Shown in pieces: positions 1 through 6,111 of a stretch of DNA of 23,276 nt. This DNA comes from a virus: positions 1 through 23,276 of the IMG/VR virus record IMGVR_UViG_3300030106_003084; one strand, given 5' to 3'. The position numbers and the translations under genes are program-made. Numbering within the stretch: the first letter of the stretch is position 1; each line of letters opens with the position of its first letter. A model generated the notes under the pieces. The model saw nothing but the letters and a program-made list of their open reading frames with translations. It did no database searches and had not been told where the DNA came from.

Positions 1-56
1 TCATTTGCGAAACGAGGAGCGAGACGGACGGCATCGGATATAAGATTTGCTAACAT
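1..56 (-). CDS. 5' end of a leftward gene, cut by the window edge
   Basis: Only the first 18 codons are in the window. The minus strand reads MLANLISDAVRLAPRFAN and stays open to the edge. I accept it as a gene start because a complete sigma70-type promoter (TTGACT, 17 nt, TATACT) lies just upstream at 92-120 on the same strand. An A-rich leader without a Shine-Dalgarno sequence joins the two, as for most genes here. It would be transcribed away from the structural genes, so it is probably part of an early or middle module. Nothing can be said of its function from so short a piece. Confidence 0.45.
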   Translation of the reverse strand, partial: MLANLISDAVRLAPRFAN

Positions 57-91
57 AGATTTTTTATTTATTGTTTATTTATTACTCGGTA

Positions 92-120
92 AGTATACCA
101 CAGATTGAGGAAAAAGTCAA
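92..120 (-). promoter_or_regulatory. sigma70-type promoter, leftward
   Basis: On the minus strand TTGACT (120-115) is followed by a 17-nt spacer and TATACT (97-92). The -10 is extended (TGGTATACT). This matches the bacterial housekeeping consensus closely. It drives the gene starting at 56 with a leader of roughly 30 nt. The sequence TGTGGTATACT over this -10 recurs nearby at 298-308 (one mismatch, same strand) and at 261-271 (opposite strand). Confidence 0.75.
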
Positions 121-133
121 GGGGAAAAGTGTT

Positions 134-151
134 TTTATTTTGTTTTTTTAT
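134..151. repeat. 18-bp AT-rich direct repeat, copy 1
   Basis: TTTATTTTGTTTTTTTAT occurs here and again, identical, at 329-346. This copy straddles the stop codon of the small leftward gene (148-291). A related A-rich string follows the stop of the scaffold gene near 9582, so it may be an inter-gene spacer element or a weak terminator on the minus strand. No hairpin is visible. Confidence 0.6.
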
Positions 152-291
152 TGGCTGTCCTTCTCGATGAAGAACCAACCAAGACCTTTGCGGTCAACTT
201 GCGCGATCCACTCCTCGCACTCTTCGCGTGTGCCAGAAAACTCGGCATCCAGAGAGTAGTTGTGGTATACTGTATATGTATTTGTTTTCAT
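148..291 (-). CDS. Small leftward protein, 47 residues, function unknown
   Basis: Complete gene on the minus strand: ATG at 291-289, TAA at 150-148. It encodes 47 residues, beginning MKTNTYTVYHNYSLDAEF and ending KGLGWFFIEKDSQ. The composition is that of a real small soluble protein: acidic and aromatic, with a central EECEEWIAQVD helix between two probable beta strands. It has no membrane segment. Its own promoter (TTGCTT, 17 nt, TATAGT) ends 6 nt before the ATG, so its mRNA would be nearly leaderless. The type resembles small early proteins found next to the structural blocks of marine phages, but I do not recognise a named family. The three overlapping rightward frames here are longer but look like low-complexity noise. 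Confidence 0.7.
   Translation of the reverse strand: MKTNTYTVYHNYSLDAEFSGTREECEEWIAQVDRKGLGWFFIEKDSQ
261..271 (+). promoter_or_regulatory. Third copy of TGTGGTATACT, opposite orientation
   Basis: TGTGGTATACT on the plus strand is an exact inverted copy of the element over the leftward -10 at 92-102. It lies inside the first codons of the 47-residue gene. It could be an extended -10 promoter (TGGTATACT) firing rightward toward 475, although no -35 is found at the usual spacing. It could instead be an operator half of a local repressor circuit, or chance forced by the codons for TVYHN. Confidence 0.35.
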
Positions 292-297
292 GTAGTA

Positions 298-326
298 ACT
301 ATACCACACTTTCACAGAAAAAGCAA
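298..326 (-). promoter_or_regulatory. sigma70-type promoter of the 47-residue gene
   Basis: On the minus strand TTGCTT (326-321) is followed by a 17-nt spacer and TATAGT (303-298), preceded by TG to form an extended -10 (TGGTATAGT). Only 6 nt separate the -10 from the ATG at 291. Transcription would therefore begin at or next to the start codon. Confidence 0.65.
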
Positions 327-328
327 GC

Positions 329-346
329 TTTATTTTGTTTTTTTAT
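329..346. repeat. 18-bp AT-rich direct repeat, copy 2
   Basis: Identical to 134-151 (TTTATTTTGTTTTTTTAT). It lies just upstream of the -35 of the 47-residue gene, on the side where an UP element or the end of a lost leftward gene would sit. Confidence 0.55.
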
Positions 347-456
347 CACTTTTTTTAGGGGGAGGGTTTTTTCAGAATTCTTGACTTTTTACTTGACAGC
401 CGTAGCGCGGGGGGGTGGTGAATTCTATAAACATCAAGCCATCCATTCAGTTCTTC

Positions 457-462
457 GTGTAA
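457..462 (+). promoter_or_regulatory. GTGTAA motif before the PhoH-like gene (candidate late promoter)
   Basis: GTGTAA lies 12 nt before the ATG at 475 and continues as TGTAAAAAA. It is the first of a set found before six rightward genes. It is proposed as a -10-like late promoter read by the phage sigma-like factor (1519-2202). No -35 is apparent. Confidence 0.5.
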
Positions 463-474
463 AAAAGAACATAA

Positions 475-1152
475 ATGTCATTTAAATATAAAAATTCTTT
501 TTTGTTGGGACATATAGAACTTACAGAGAAACAAAGTCAATTCCATAAGATAATGAGAAACCCCGAAACGCGGGTAGTATTTATTAGTGGACCAGCAGGG
601 ACGGCAAAGACATTTTTGTCAGTGTATACAGCATTATATAAACACAATAAGGACAATCTGCTTAAAATACTCTATTTAAGGAGTTTGGCTGAGAGTGCGG
701 ATAAGGGGATGGGTTTTCTGAAAGGAAGTATGGATGATAAATTTAATCCTTATATTGGTCCTTTAGAAGATAAGCTGGATGAGCTTTTAAACACACATGA
801 AAAACACCAATTACAACAACGGAATGCGGTAGATGCGGCCCCGATTAACTTTATCCGTGGAGCTACATGGAGAAATAAAGTTGTCATCGTGGATGAGGCA
901 CAGAATATGACAGTAAAAGAACTTACAACAGTCATAACCCGAATTAGCGCCAATTCTACTTTATATATATGTGGAGATACTATGCAGAGCGATATCAATG
1001 CCACAGGTTTTCAAAAGTTCTGTAAAGTCTTTGATGACGATGAAAGTAAGAGTTATGGCATACACCACTTACATTTTACCAAAGATGATGTAATGAGGGA
1101 CAAGATAATAAGCTATCTAGTAGATAAAATTGAAAAAAGTGAATTAAATTAA
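475..1152 (+). CDS. phoH: PhoH-like P-loop ATPase
   Basis: 225 residues. The Walker A motif GPAGTAKT is at residues 39-46 and the Walker B motif VVIVDEAQN at 136-144. A GDTMQSDI segment (about 167-174) fits the sensor region of the PhoH family, which is related to superfamily 1 helicase cores. Family members are ATPases that are common in marine phages. Their role in infection is unresolved; RNA metabolism or a phosphate-starvation link has been suggested. The protein is soluble and its length is normal for a stand-alone phage PhoH. It is the first gene of the rightward array, 12 nt after a GTGTAA motif and with no Shine-Dalgarno sequence. The ATP-binding assignment is firm; the biological role is not. 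Confidence 0.9.
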   Translation: MSFKYKNSFLLGHIELTEKQSQFHKIMRNPETRVVFISGPAGTAKTFLSVYTALYKHNKDNLLKILYLRSLAESADKGMGFLKGSMDDKFNPYIGPLEDKLDELLNTHEKHQLQQRNAVDAAPINFIRGATWRNKVVIVDEAQNMTVKELTTVITRISANSTLYICGDTMQSDINATGFQKFCKVFDDDESKSYGIHHLHFTKDDVMRDKIISYLVDKIEKSELN

Positions 1153-1163
1153 TAAAATTAGCC

Positions 1164-1532
1164 ATGAATAAAGTTTTTTGTGTATCGTGCGGATTTAAAA
1201 TCTTATATGAATTAAAAAAGCCTAAATTTTGTTCTAATTGTGGAGAAGCTATTGGAGGTGTCTCATCTAGCTCTACAAAAGAAAAAGAACAAGTAGAAGA
1301 GGTTTCCGATTTGGATGTTGATTTAAATAAATTAAAAAGGGGTATAGTTGTAGAAGGGAAGACAAAGACCTCTAACTTGCAAGAGTTGTGGTCTTCTGTT
1401 AGTCCTGAAGAGGCTAGTTCGGGTCTGGAGAAGTTCCAGCGCCCGCCATCAAAAGATCCAAGCGGTCAAGAGATTCTAGATCAAACAATGCGAGATTGCG
1501 CCTCCTCTCGGATGAGAGATGTTGATGAGTAA
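1164..1532 (+). CDS. Zinc-ribbon protein with disordered tail
   Basis: 122 residues. Two CxxC knuckles (C6-C9 and C23-C26) form a typical N-terminal zinc ribbon, with FCVSCGF and FCSNCGE around them. The rest is hydrophilic and Ser/Glu/Lys-rich (about 33-60), probably disordered. A short conserved-looking C-terminal segment, FQRPPSKDPSGQEILDQ (90-106), follows. Its 3' end overlaps the start of the sigma-like gene by 14 nt, so the two are probably translationally coupled. Small zinc ribbons of this kind often bind nucleic acid or RNA polymerase. A role as partner of the adjacent sigma-like factor is my inference from position only. Confidence 0.75.
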   Translation: MNKVFCVSCGFKILYELKKPKFCSNCGEAIGGVSSSSTKEKEQVEEVSDLDVDLNKLKRGIVVEGKTKTSNLQELWSSVSPEEASSGLEKFQRPPSKDPSGQEILDQTMRDCASSRMRDVDE

Positions 1533-2202
1533 TGACTTCAATAGCCAACGAGATGATTTAGAGGAGCTTCTTAAGAAATACAGACCTAAATGGCAATTAA
1601 GCGCCATAGCGTGGATGGATTATGATGATGTCTGTCAAATAATACGCTTACACATCTACAAAAAGTGGCACCTCTGGGATCAGTCTCGTCCTTTCAAGCC
1701 TTGGGCTTCGATGATTATATCTAATCAGATAAAAAATCTGATTCGTAATAATTATTCAAGTTTTGCCAAGCCGTGTTTGCGTTGTCCTCATAATATGGGG
1801 GCTACTTCTTGCGAATATACAAAAAGCAAGGAGCAAGACGATACTTGCGCTGATTTCGCCAAGTGGAAGAAAAAGAAAGAAAGAGCTTACAATATAAAGT
1901 TACCCTTAGCTCTAGAAGAGGGAACGGCCACAGGAGTGGGCAGTATTAAAGATTTTGTGGATTATGAGGACTCGTCTGGAAAGTTGCATGGGTTAGTCAT
2001 GGAGCAACTAAACGAAAAGCATAAAAAAATTTATTATATGCTTTATATAGAAAACATCAATGAAAACGATGTTGCAAAAAAATTTGGCTTCAAAGCTGAC
2101 ATTTCCAAGAGGAAAAAGCCACGATACAAGCAAATGGCTAATTTAAAAAAGAAATTTTACCAGATAGCTGTTAAAATTATGAAAGAGCACGATATTTTAT
2201 GA
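1519..2202 (+). CDS. Sigma-like transcription factor, late (gp55) type
   Basis: 227 residues from the first ATG; the ATG at 1525 (MSNDF) is equally plausible. Residues 34-80 (DYDDVCQIIRLHIYKKW then DQSRPFKPWASMIISN) look like sigma region 2, which binds RNA polymerase and the -10 element. Residues 155-215, with EKHKKIYYMLYIENINENDVAKKFGF, look like a region 4 helix-turn-helix. Between them is a cysteine cluster (C86, C89, C98, C110) that could bind zinc. Similar sigma-like proteins with this insert occur in other phages and are compared with T4 gp55, which directs late transcription. It sits directly before packaging and head genes, as expected for a late regulator. Its likely target is the GTGTAA motif set. 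The sigma call is good; the late role is inferred. Confidence 0.75.
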   Translation: MLMSNDFNSQRDDLEELLKKYRPKWQLSAIAWMDYDDVCQIIRLHIYKKWHLWDQSRPFKPWASMIISNQIKNLIRNNYSSFAKPCLRCPHNMGATSCEYTKSKEQDDTCADFAKWKKKKERAYNIKLPLALEEGTATGVGSIKDFVDYEDSSGKLHGLVMEQLNEKHKKIYYMLYIENINENDVAKKFGFKADISKRKKPRYKQMANLKKKFYQIAVKIMKEHDIL

Positions 2203-3260
2203 GCAATATAGAATTAACACAAGAACAAAAGAATCAAATACAAGAAGAGTTTGCTCGTAACCCTGATTTGAAACATATCACTCAAACAGTCTTTGAGAAT
2301 GACTCTCTTGATGGTCGCTCAAAAGAAGGCAGGGCTGTTAGATCATTTTTAATTAATAATAATTTAGAATTTACTACTACTTTAGTTCCAAGGGTGGAGG
2401 AGGTTGATCTAACATCAGAACAGAAAGAGTTTCTGATGAGTAATAATGTTGAACGTGGCATGAACGCTCTTGAAGTGACTCGCTTGACCTTTAAGGACAG
2501 AGAGATACAGCCACTAAGTCAACAACATAGGACGGTGATGGAATTCTTGCGTCAGTATAGACCAGAGATAGTTGATGATAATGAAATGTTGACTAACGAC
2601 AAGTGGTCTCCACCGAAATCTTTATCAAGAGCTATCAAAAAGGTGAATGATTGGGCTGGGCAGAATTTTGACGAAATATCCATCCAAACAAAACAAAAGA
2701 AAATGTGCGAGAAGCTTTTACTCTACTTGAAGAGTCCAAGGTTCGTGCATTTTATTAATCAATACTCAACAATAGCAGATAGAGATTTATTTGAGAGCGA
2801 ATTTGTGAGGACAGTGTGGGACAAGCCTGACCTAACAAACGATGAGCTAAATTTGTATATTACAGTTTGCACAAACTATGTCAGACAGAAGCATATCCAG
2901 CAAAGAATCGACAGATTGAATAATATGCTCAATGACACTGATAATGAACGAGATATAACATTACGTCTTACTGAGCTTATAAAGGCCACCAGCGAGGAGT
3001 TGAACCAATGTGAGAAAAGAATCGAATCTTTGACGAAAGACCTTAATGGAAGCCGTCAGGCGCGTTTAAAGGCAAGAGGAGAGCAGAATGGGAGTATTGC
3101 TGCACTCGTTGAGGCTTTTCAGGAGAAAGAAGAGCGTGACCGTATGATAATGATGGCAGAAATGCAAAACAAGTTAATAGAGGAAGAAGCTGATCGACTT
3201 GAAACGATGGACGAGTATAAGGCTCGTATTTTAGGTATCTCTAAAAAAGAAATATTGTAA
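2199..3260 (+). CDS. Helical protein with duplicated N-terminal module; possible small terminase
   Basis: 353 residues; starts with an ATGA overlap on the sigma-like gene. The N-terminus contains a module of about 50 residues twice (6-56 and 71-121). Both begin LTxEQK and end with F-x(10)-S-x(7)-FL (FENDSLDGRSKEGRAVRSFL against FKDREIQPLSQQHRTVMEFL). The C-terminal part (about 230-345) is a long charged helix, probably a coiled coil, ending KARILGISKKEIL. There is no signal peptide, membrane segment or catalytic motif. I do not recognise the family. Its place two genes before the large terminase, plus helical repeats and a coiled coil, would suit a DNA-recognising small terminase or other DNA-binding protein. 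No small terminase is otherwise visible. This is inference. Confidence 0.7.
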   Translation: MSNIELTQEQKNQIQEEFARNPDLKHITQTVFENDSLDGRSKEGRAVRSFLINNNLEFTTTLVPRVEEVDLTSEQKEFLMSNNVERGMNALEVTRLTFKDREIQPLSQQHRTVMEFLRQYRPEIVDDNEMLTNDKWSPPKSLSRAIKKVNDWAGQNFDEISIQTKQKKMCEKLLLYLKSPRFVHFINQYSTIADRDLFESEFVRTVWDKPDLTNDELNLYITVCTNYVRQKHIQQRIDRLNNMLNDTDNERDITLRLTELIKATSEELNQCEKRIESLTKDLNGSRQARLKARGEQNGSIAALVEAFQEKEERDRMIMMAEMQNKLIEEEADRLETMDEYKARILGISKKEIL

Positions 3261-4210
3261 TGGAATTTACTTGTCTAGAGTGTGGTAAGGAGTTTGACAA
3301 CAAGAGGAGTTTTCACGCACACCTGAAAGCTCACGCACTTACTATTGGCGATTACTATGTCAAGCACTATGGAAGAAGGGATTTATATTCGTGTGAAAAG
3401 ATCCCTTTCAAATCTTACGATCAATACTTTAGGGATAATTTTATCAGTTATGATAATTTTAAGTTATGGATGGACTCGGCTCCAGAGGAAGATGTCAAAA
3501 ATTACCTCAAAGAGAAAGCGAAACAAAAATTTGACTTAAAGGGGATAAAAAGCTCTCCACCTAACCTTTTTTATGATTTGTCAGAGATGGCTGGCATTTA
3601 TTATTATAAAAAACTATGGGGGTCTTATAAAAGTTTCTTGGATGAGCTAGGAGTTTATAATCATTTTTGTGCGGGGCTACCTAAAGACTTTTGGGAGGTT
3701 GATAGGAGTAGCATTCCTTTATTTACTGATACAAGAGAAAAAGCTCCGTTAAAATTTAAGGACTCTATAATTAACAAATTAGATTTTGGGGATTATACAG
3801 CTAGAGGTGATTACTATACATCTACATTTGTAGATAGAAAAGCTCAGGATGATTTCAGGCAGACCTTTGGCAAAGATATAGATAGATTCAGGAGAGAGAT
3901 GGATAGGTGTGTTCAGTTTAATTCATATATGTTTGTAGTAGCAGAGACAACTATTAGCAAACTAGAAGAACACAATAAAAAATCTAAATTCAAATCTAAC
4001 TTAGGGTATCTGTGGCACAATGTTCGCAATCTGCTTATAGATTACCCGAAAAACCTACAAATCATTTTTGCACACAATAGAGCAGGAGCTAAAAAAATTA
4101 TTCCACTGATTCTGCACTATGGAGACGGATTGTGGAATACAGACTTACAATATTTTATAGATGAACGAGTAAATGTCTTGGACAAAGGGAAAACAAGGAT
4201 ATCGGCTTGA
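3260..4210 (+). CDS. C2H2 zinc finger-ERCC4-type nuclease
   Basis: 316 residues. The N-terminus is a classical C2H2 finger (C5, C8, H21, H25; spacing C-x2-C-x12-H-x3-H) followed by a linked helical region. From about 153 there is an ERCC4/XPF-like nuclease core: TDTREK (D157), FGDYTA (D178), then FVDRKAQDDF (D192-R193-K194). This corresponds to the GDx(n)ERKx3D signature with Asp in place of Glu. The family cuts branched or structured DNA using divalent metal. The gene overlaps its predecessor by one base (TAATG) and the terminase gene by 38 nt. That coupling suggests a job in preparing concatemeric or recombining DNA for packaging. The nuclease fold is well supported; the substrate is inferred. 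Confidence 0.8.
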   Translation: MEFTCLECGKEFDNKRSFHAHLKAHALTIGDYYVKHYGRRDLYSCEKIPFKSYDQYFRDNFISYDNFKLWMDSAPEEDVKNYLKEKAKQKFDLKGIKSSPPNLFYDLSEMAGIYYYKKLWGSYKSFLDELGVYNHFCAGLPKDFWEVDRSSIPLFTDTREKAPLKFKDSIINKLDFGDYTARGDYYTSTFVDRKAQDDFRQTFGKDIDRFRREMDRCVQFNSYMFVVAETTISKLEEHNKKSKFKSNLGYLWHNVRNLLIDYPKNLQIIFAHNRAGAKKIIPLILHYGDGLWNTDLQYFIDERVNVLDKGKTRISA

Positions 4211-6068
4211 GCATTCCTCTCAGGAACTGAATAAGTTCCTAAAGGAAATGGATGGCAGTATCAAAGAAGAAGAAGCGAAGTATTTGCTGTATAAGTTCCT
4301 ACGGAATAATATAGCATTTACATCTGAACTCTTTTTAGGTGTCAGGTTATTTCCCTTTCAGGCAATGGCTATTAAGGGAATGATGGTTTCTGACTACTCT
4401 ATGTTCGTTTTCTCGCGGGGTATGTCAAAGACGTTCTCTACTGCCATTTATGTATTACTTGAGTGCCTACTCAATCCTAACGCGAATATAGGGGTAATAG
4501 CAGGAAGCTTCAGACAATCTAAACAGATATTCCAAAAGATGGAGGATATTGTTAGTAAACCTGAAGCTAGTCTAATTAAAGAATGTGGATTTAAAATAAC
4601 AAAAGGAACTGACCAATGGACATTAACTTTAGGTAAGGCTAGGGCGATAGCCCTTCCGTTGGCTAATGGTGAAAGGCTCCGTGGATTTCGATTTAACAGG
4701 ATTGTATTGGATGAGTTTTTAACTATACCCGAAAAGATATTTAATGAAGTTATTATACCATTTCTGGGTGTGGTAGAGAATCCTATCGAGAGGGAGGAAT
4801 TATACAATTTAGAATCCAAATTAATCGACAAGGGCGAGATGAAAGAAGAGGATAGATACATTTGGCCTAACAACAAGCTTATCATCCTGTCATCTCCATC
4901 CTTCAAATTCGAATACATGTATAAACTTTATAAGAAGTATGAAGATCTAATTCATGGGCAAGAGCTAAAAAGCGACGATGATGAAGAGGAGAGTTTTAAA
5001 GATGATGCTTATAGACTGATTATGCAGTTAAGTTATGACTGTGCTCCATCAAGGTTATACGATCAGAACCTGCTTAAACAAGCAAAGGCGACTATGAGTG
5101 AGATGCAGTTCAAGAGAGAGTTTGGTGCTCAGTTCATAGATGAAAGTGATGGGTATTTCAGATTATCAAAAATGGCGGCTTGCACGGTGCCTGATGGCGA
5201 GTTCCCTTCTGTAGAGGTTGTAGGTAATCCTAGTGATGAGTATTTATTGGCCTTTGACCCCAACTGGGCAGGTAACACAAGTGCTGACCACTTTGCAATG
5301 CATGTGTTTAAAATAGACAGAGACGCAAAAAAGATTTGTTTAGTTCACAGCTACGCGATAGCAGGAGTTTCTCTGAAAGAGCATATGCAATATTTCTTAT
5401 ACCTAATACAACATTTTAATATTGTCGGTATCTGCGGGGACTACAATGGAGGAGTTCAGTTTATAAATTCTTGTAACGAGAGTGCTTTGTTTAAAGAAAA
5501 CAATGTAAAGATAGGGGTAATTGATGTTGATCTGGAAAAACCAGAGAATTGGAATTCAGATATTTTATCTTTTAAAAATCAATATAATGCTAGGGAGCGT
5601 AATTACTGCATCTTAAGAAAACCCACATCAAACTGGATAAGAAACGCCAATGAGATGTTACAGGCAGCGATAGACCACAAAAGAATTTTATTCGCTTCTA
5701 GGGCTGTTGATAGTCATTTTGACGAACAAAGAAAAAAGAATATACCAATAGAGAAACTAAAATGGGATATAAAGACACCCGTAGCCTCCAAAGGGGCGAT
5801 GATGATCGACTTAATTGACCATCAAAAGTATGTGGTAGAACTTACAAAGTCTGAATGTGCTAACATTGAGGTGATTGGCAACCCACAAGGATCACAGTCG
5901 TTTAATTTGCCCCAGAACTTAAGAAGACAAAAAGGACCAAACAGAGCAAGAAAAGACTCTTATTCTGCTTTAGTTTTAGGGAATTGGTTCGCCAAAGTTT
6001 TCTTCGACTCAGAAAGTGCGTCTGTAGAGAAGAAACCACAAGGAACATTTATTCCGTTTGCAATTTGA
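4173..6068 (+). CDS. terL: Terminase large subunit
   Basis: 631 residues. The ATPase domain has a deviant Walker A, SRGMSKT (81-87), of the R-x4-KT form seen in T4 gp17-like terminases, and the Walker B motif IVLDEF (177-182) after RLRGFRFNR. The coupling motif is LIILSSPS (236-243). The RNase H-like nuclease domain starts at LLAFDPNWAG (D362), with a second acidic position at CGDYNGG (D423) and a third probably in MIDLIDHQKY near 550. The protein pumps DNA into the prohead through the portal and cuts it. The start at 4173 overlaps the nuclease gene by 38 nt; the later ATG at 4251 would remove 26 residues without touching a motif. The acidic loop at 267-276 is unremarkable. Confidence 0.95.
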   Translation: MSWTKGKQGYRLEHSSQELNKFLKEMDGSIKEEEAKYLLYKFLRNNIAFTSELFLGVRLFPFQAMAIKGMMVSDYSMFVFSRGMSKTFSTAIYVLLECLLNPNANIGVIAGSFRQSKQIFQKMEDIVSKPEASLIKECGFKITKGTDQWTLTLGKARAIALPLANGERLRGFRFNRIVLDEFLTIPEKIFNEVIIPFLGVVENPIEREELYNLESKLIDKGEMKEEDRYIWPNNKLIILSSPSFKFEYMYKLYKKYEDLIHGQELKSDDDEEESFKDDAYRLIMQLSYDCAPSRLYDQNLLKQAKATMSEMQFKREFGAQFIDESDGYFRLSKMAACTVPDGEFPSVEVVGNPSDEYLLAFDPNWAGNTSADHFAMHVFKIDRDAKKICLVHSYAIAGVSLKEHMQYFLYLIQHFNIVGICGDYNGGVQFINSCNESALFKENNVKIGVIDVDLEKPENWNSDILSFKNQYNARERNYCILRKPTSNWIRNANEMLQAAIDHKRILFASRAVDSHFDEQRKKNIPIEKLKWDIKTPVASKGAMMIDLIDHQKYVVELTKSECANIEVIGNPQGSQSFNLPQNLRRQKGPNRARKDSYSALVLGNWFAKVFFDSESASVEKKPQGTFIPFAI

Positions 6069-6097
6069 AAAGTTTCAAAGTAACTTTTATAACTTTA

Positions 6098-6103
6098 GTG
6101 TAA
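6098..6103 (+). promoter_or_regulatory. GTGTAA motif before the portal gene
   Basis: GTGTAAACTTTGATATG: the motif ends 8 nt before the ATG at 6112. It lies in the 43-nt gap after the terminase stop, one of the few real intergenic gaps in this block. It supports 6112 rather than the upstream TTG (6058) as the portal start. Confidence 0.5.
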
Positions 6104-6111
6104 ACTTTGAT

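Larger units (their letters stand above)
292..474. other. Divergent control region between leftward and rightward modules
   Basis: This stretch of 183 nt has no convincing gene. It holds the promoter of the small leftward gene (298-326), the second copy of the 18-bp repeat (329-346), a direct repeat TTGACTTTTTACTTGACA at 381-398, a GC-rich spot with a run of seven G (409-415), two GAATTC sites 43 bp apart (375-380 and 420-425 region), and the first GTGTAA motif (457-462). The TTGACA at 393-398 has no good -10 at 16-18 nt. The layout suits a regulatory switch between early leftward and late rightward transcription. Confidence 0.5.

Noticed and set aside
71-485. Three overlapping rightward open frames before the PhoH-like gene
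   Set aside because: They have low-complexity Phe/Leu/Ser-rich products, overlap one another, and are antisense to a well-supported leftward gene and its promoters.
6058-6111. TTG start 18 codons upstream for the portal gene
   Set aside because: It overlaps the end of the terminase gene and reads through the GTGTAA motif; ATG 6112 has the standard motif spacing.
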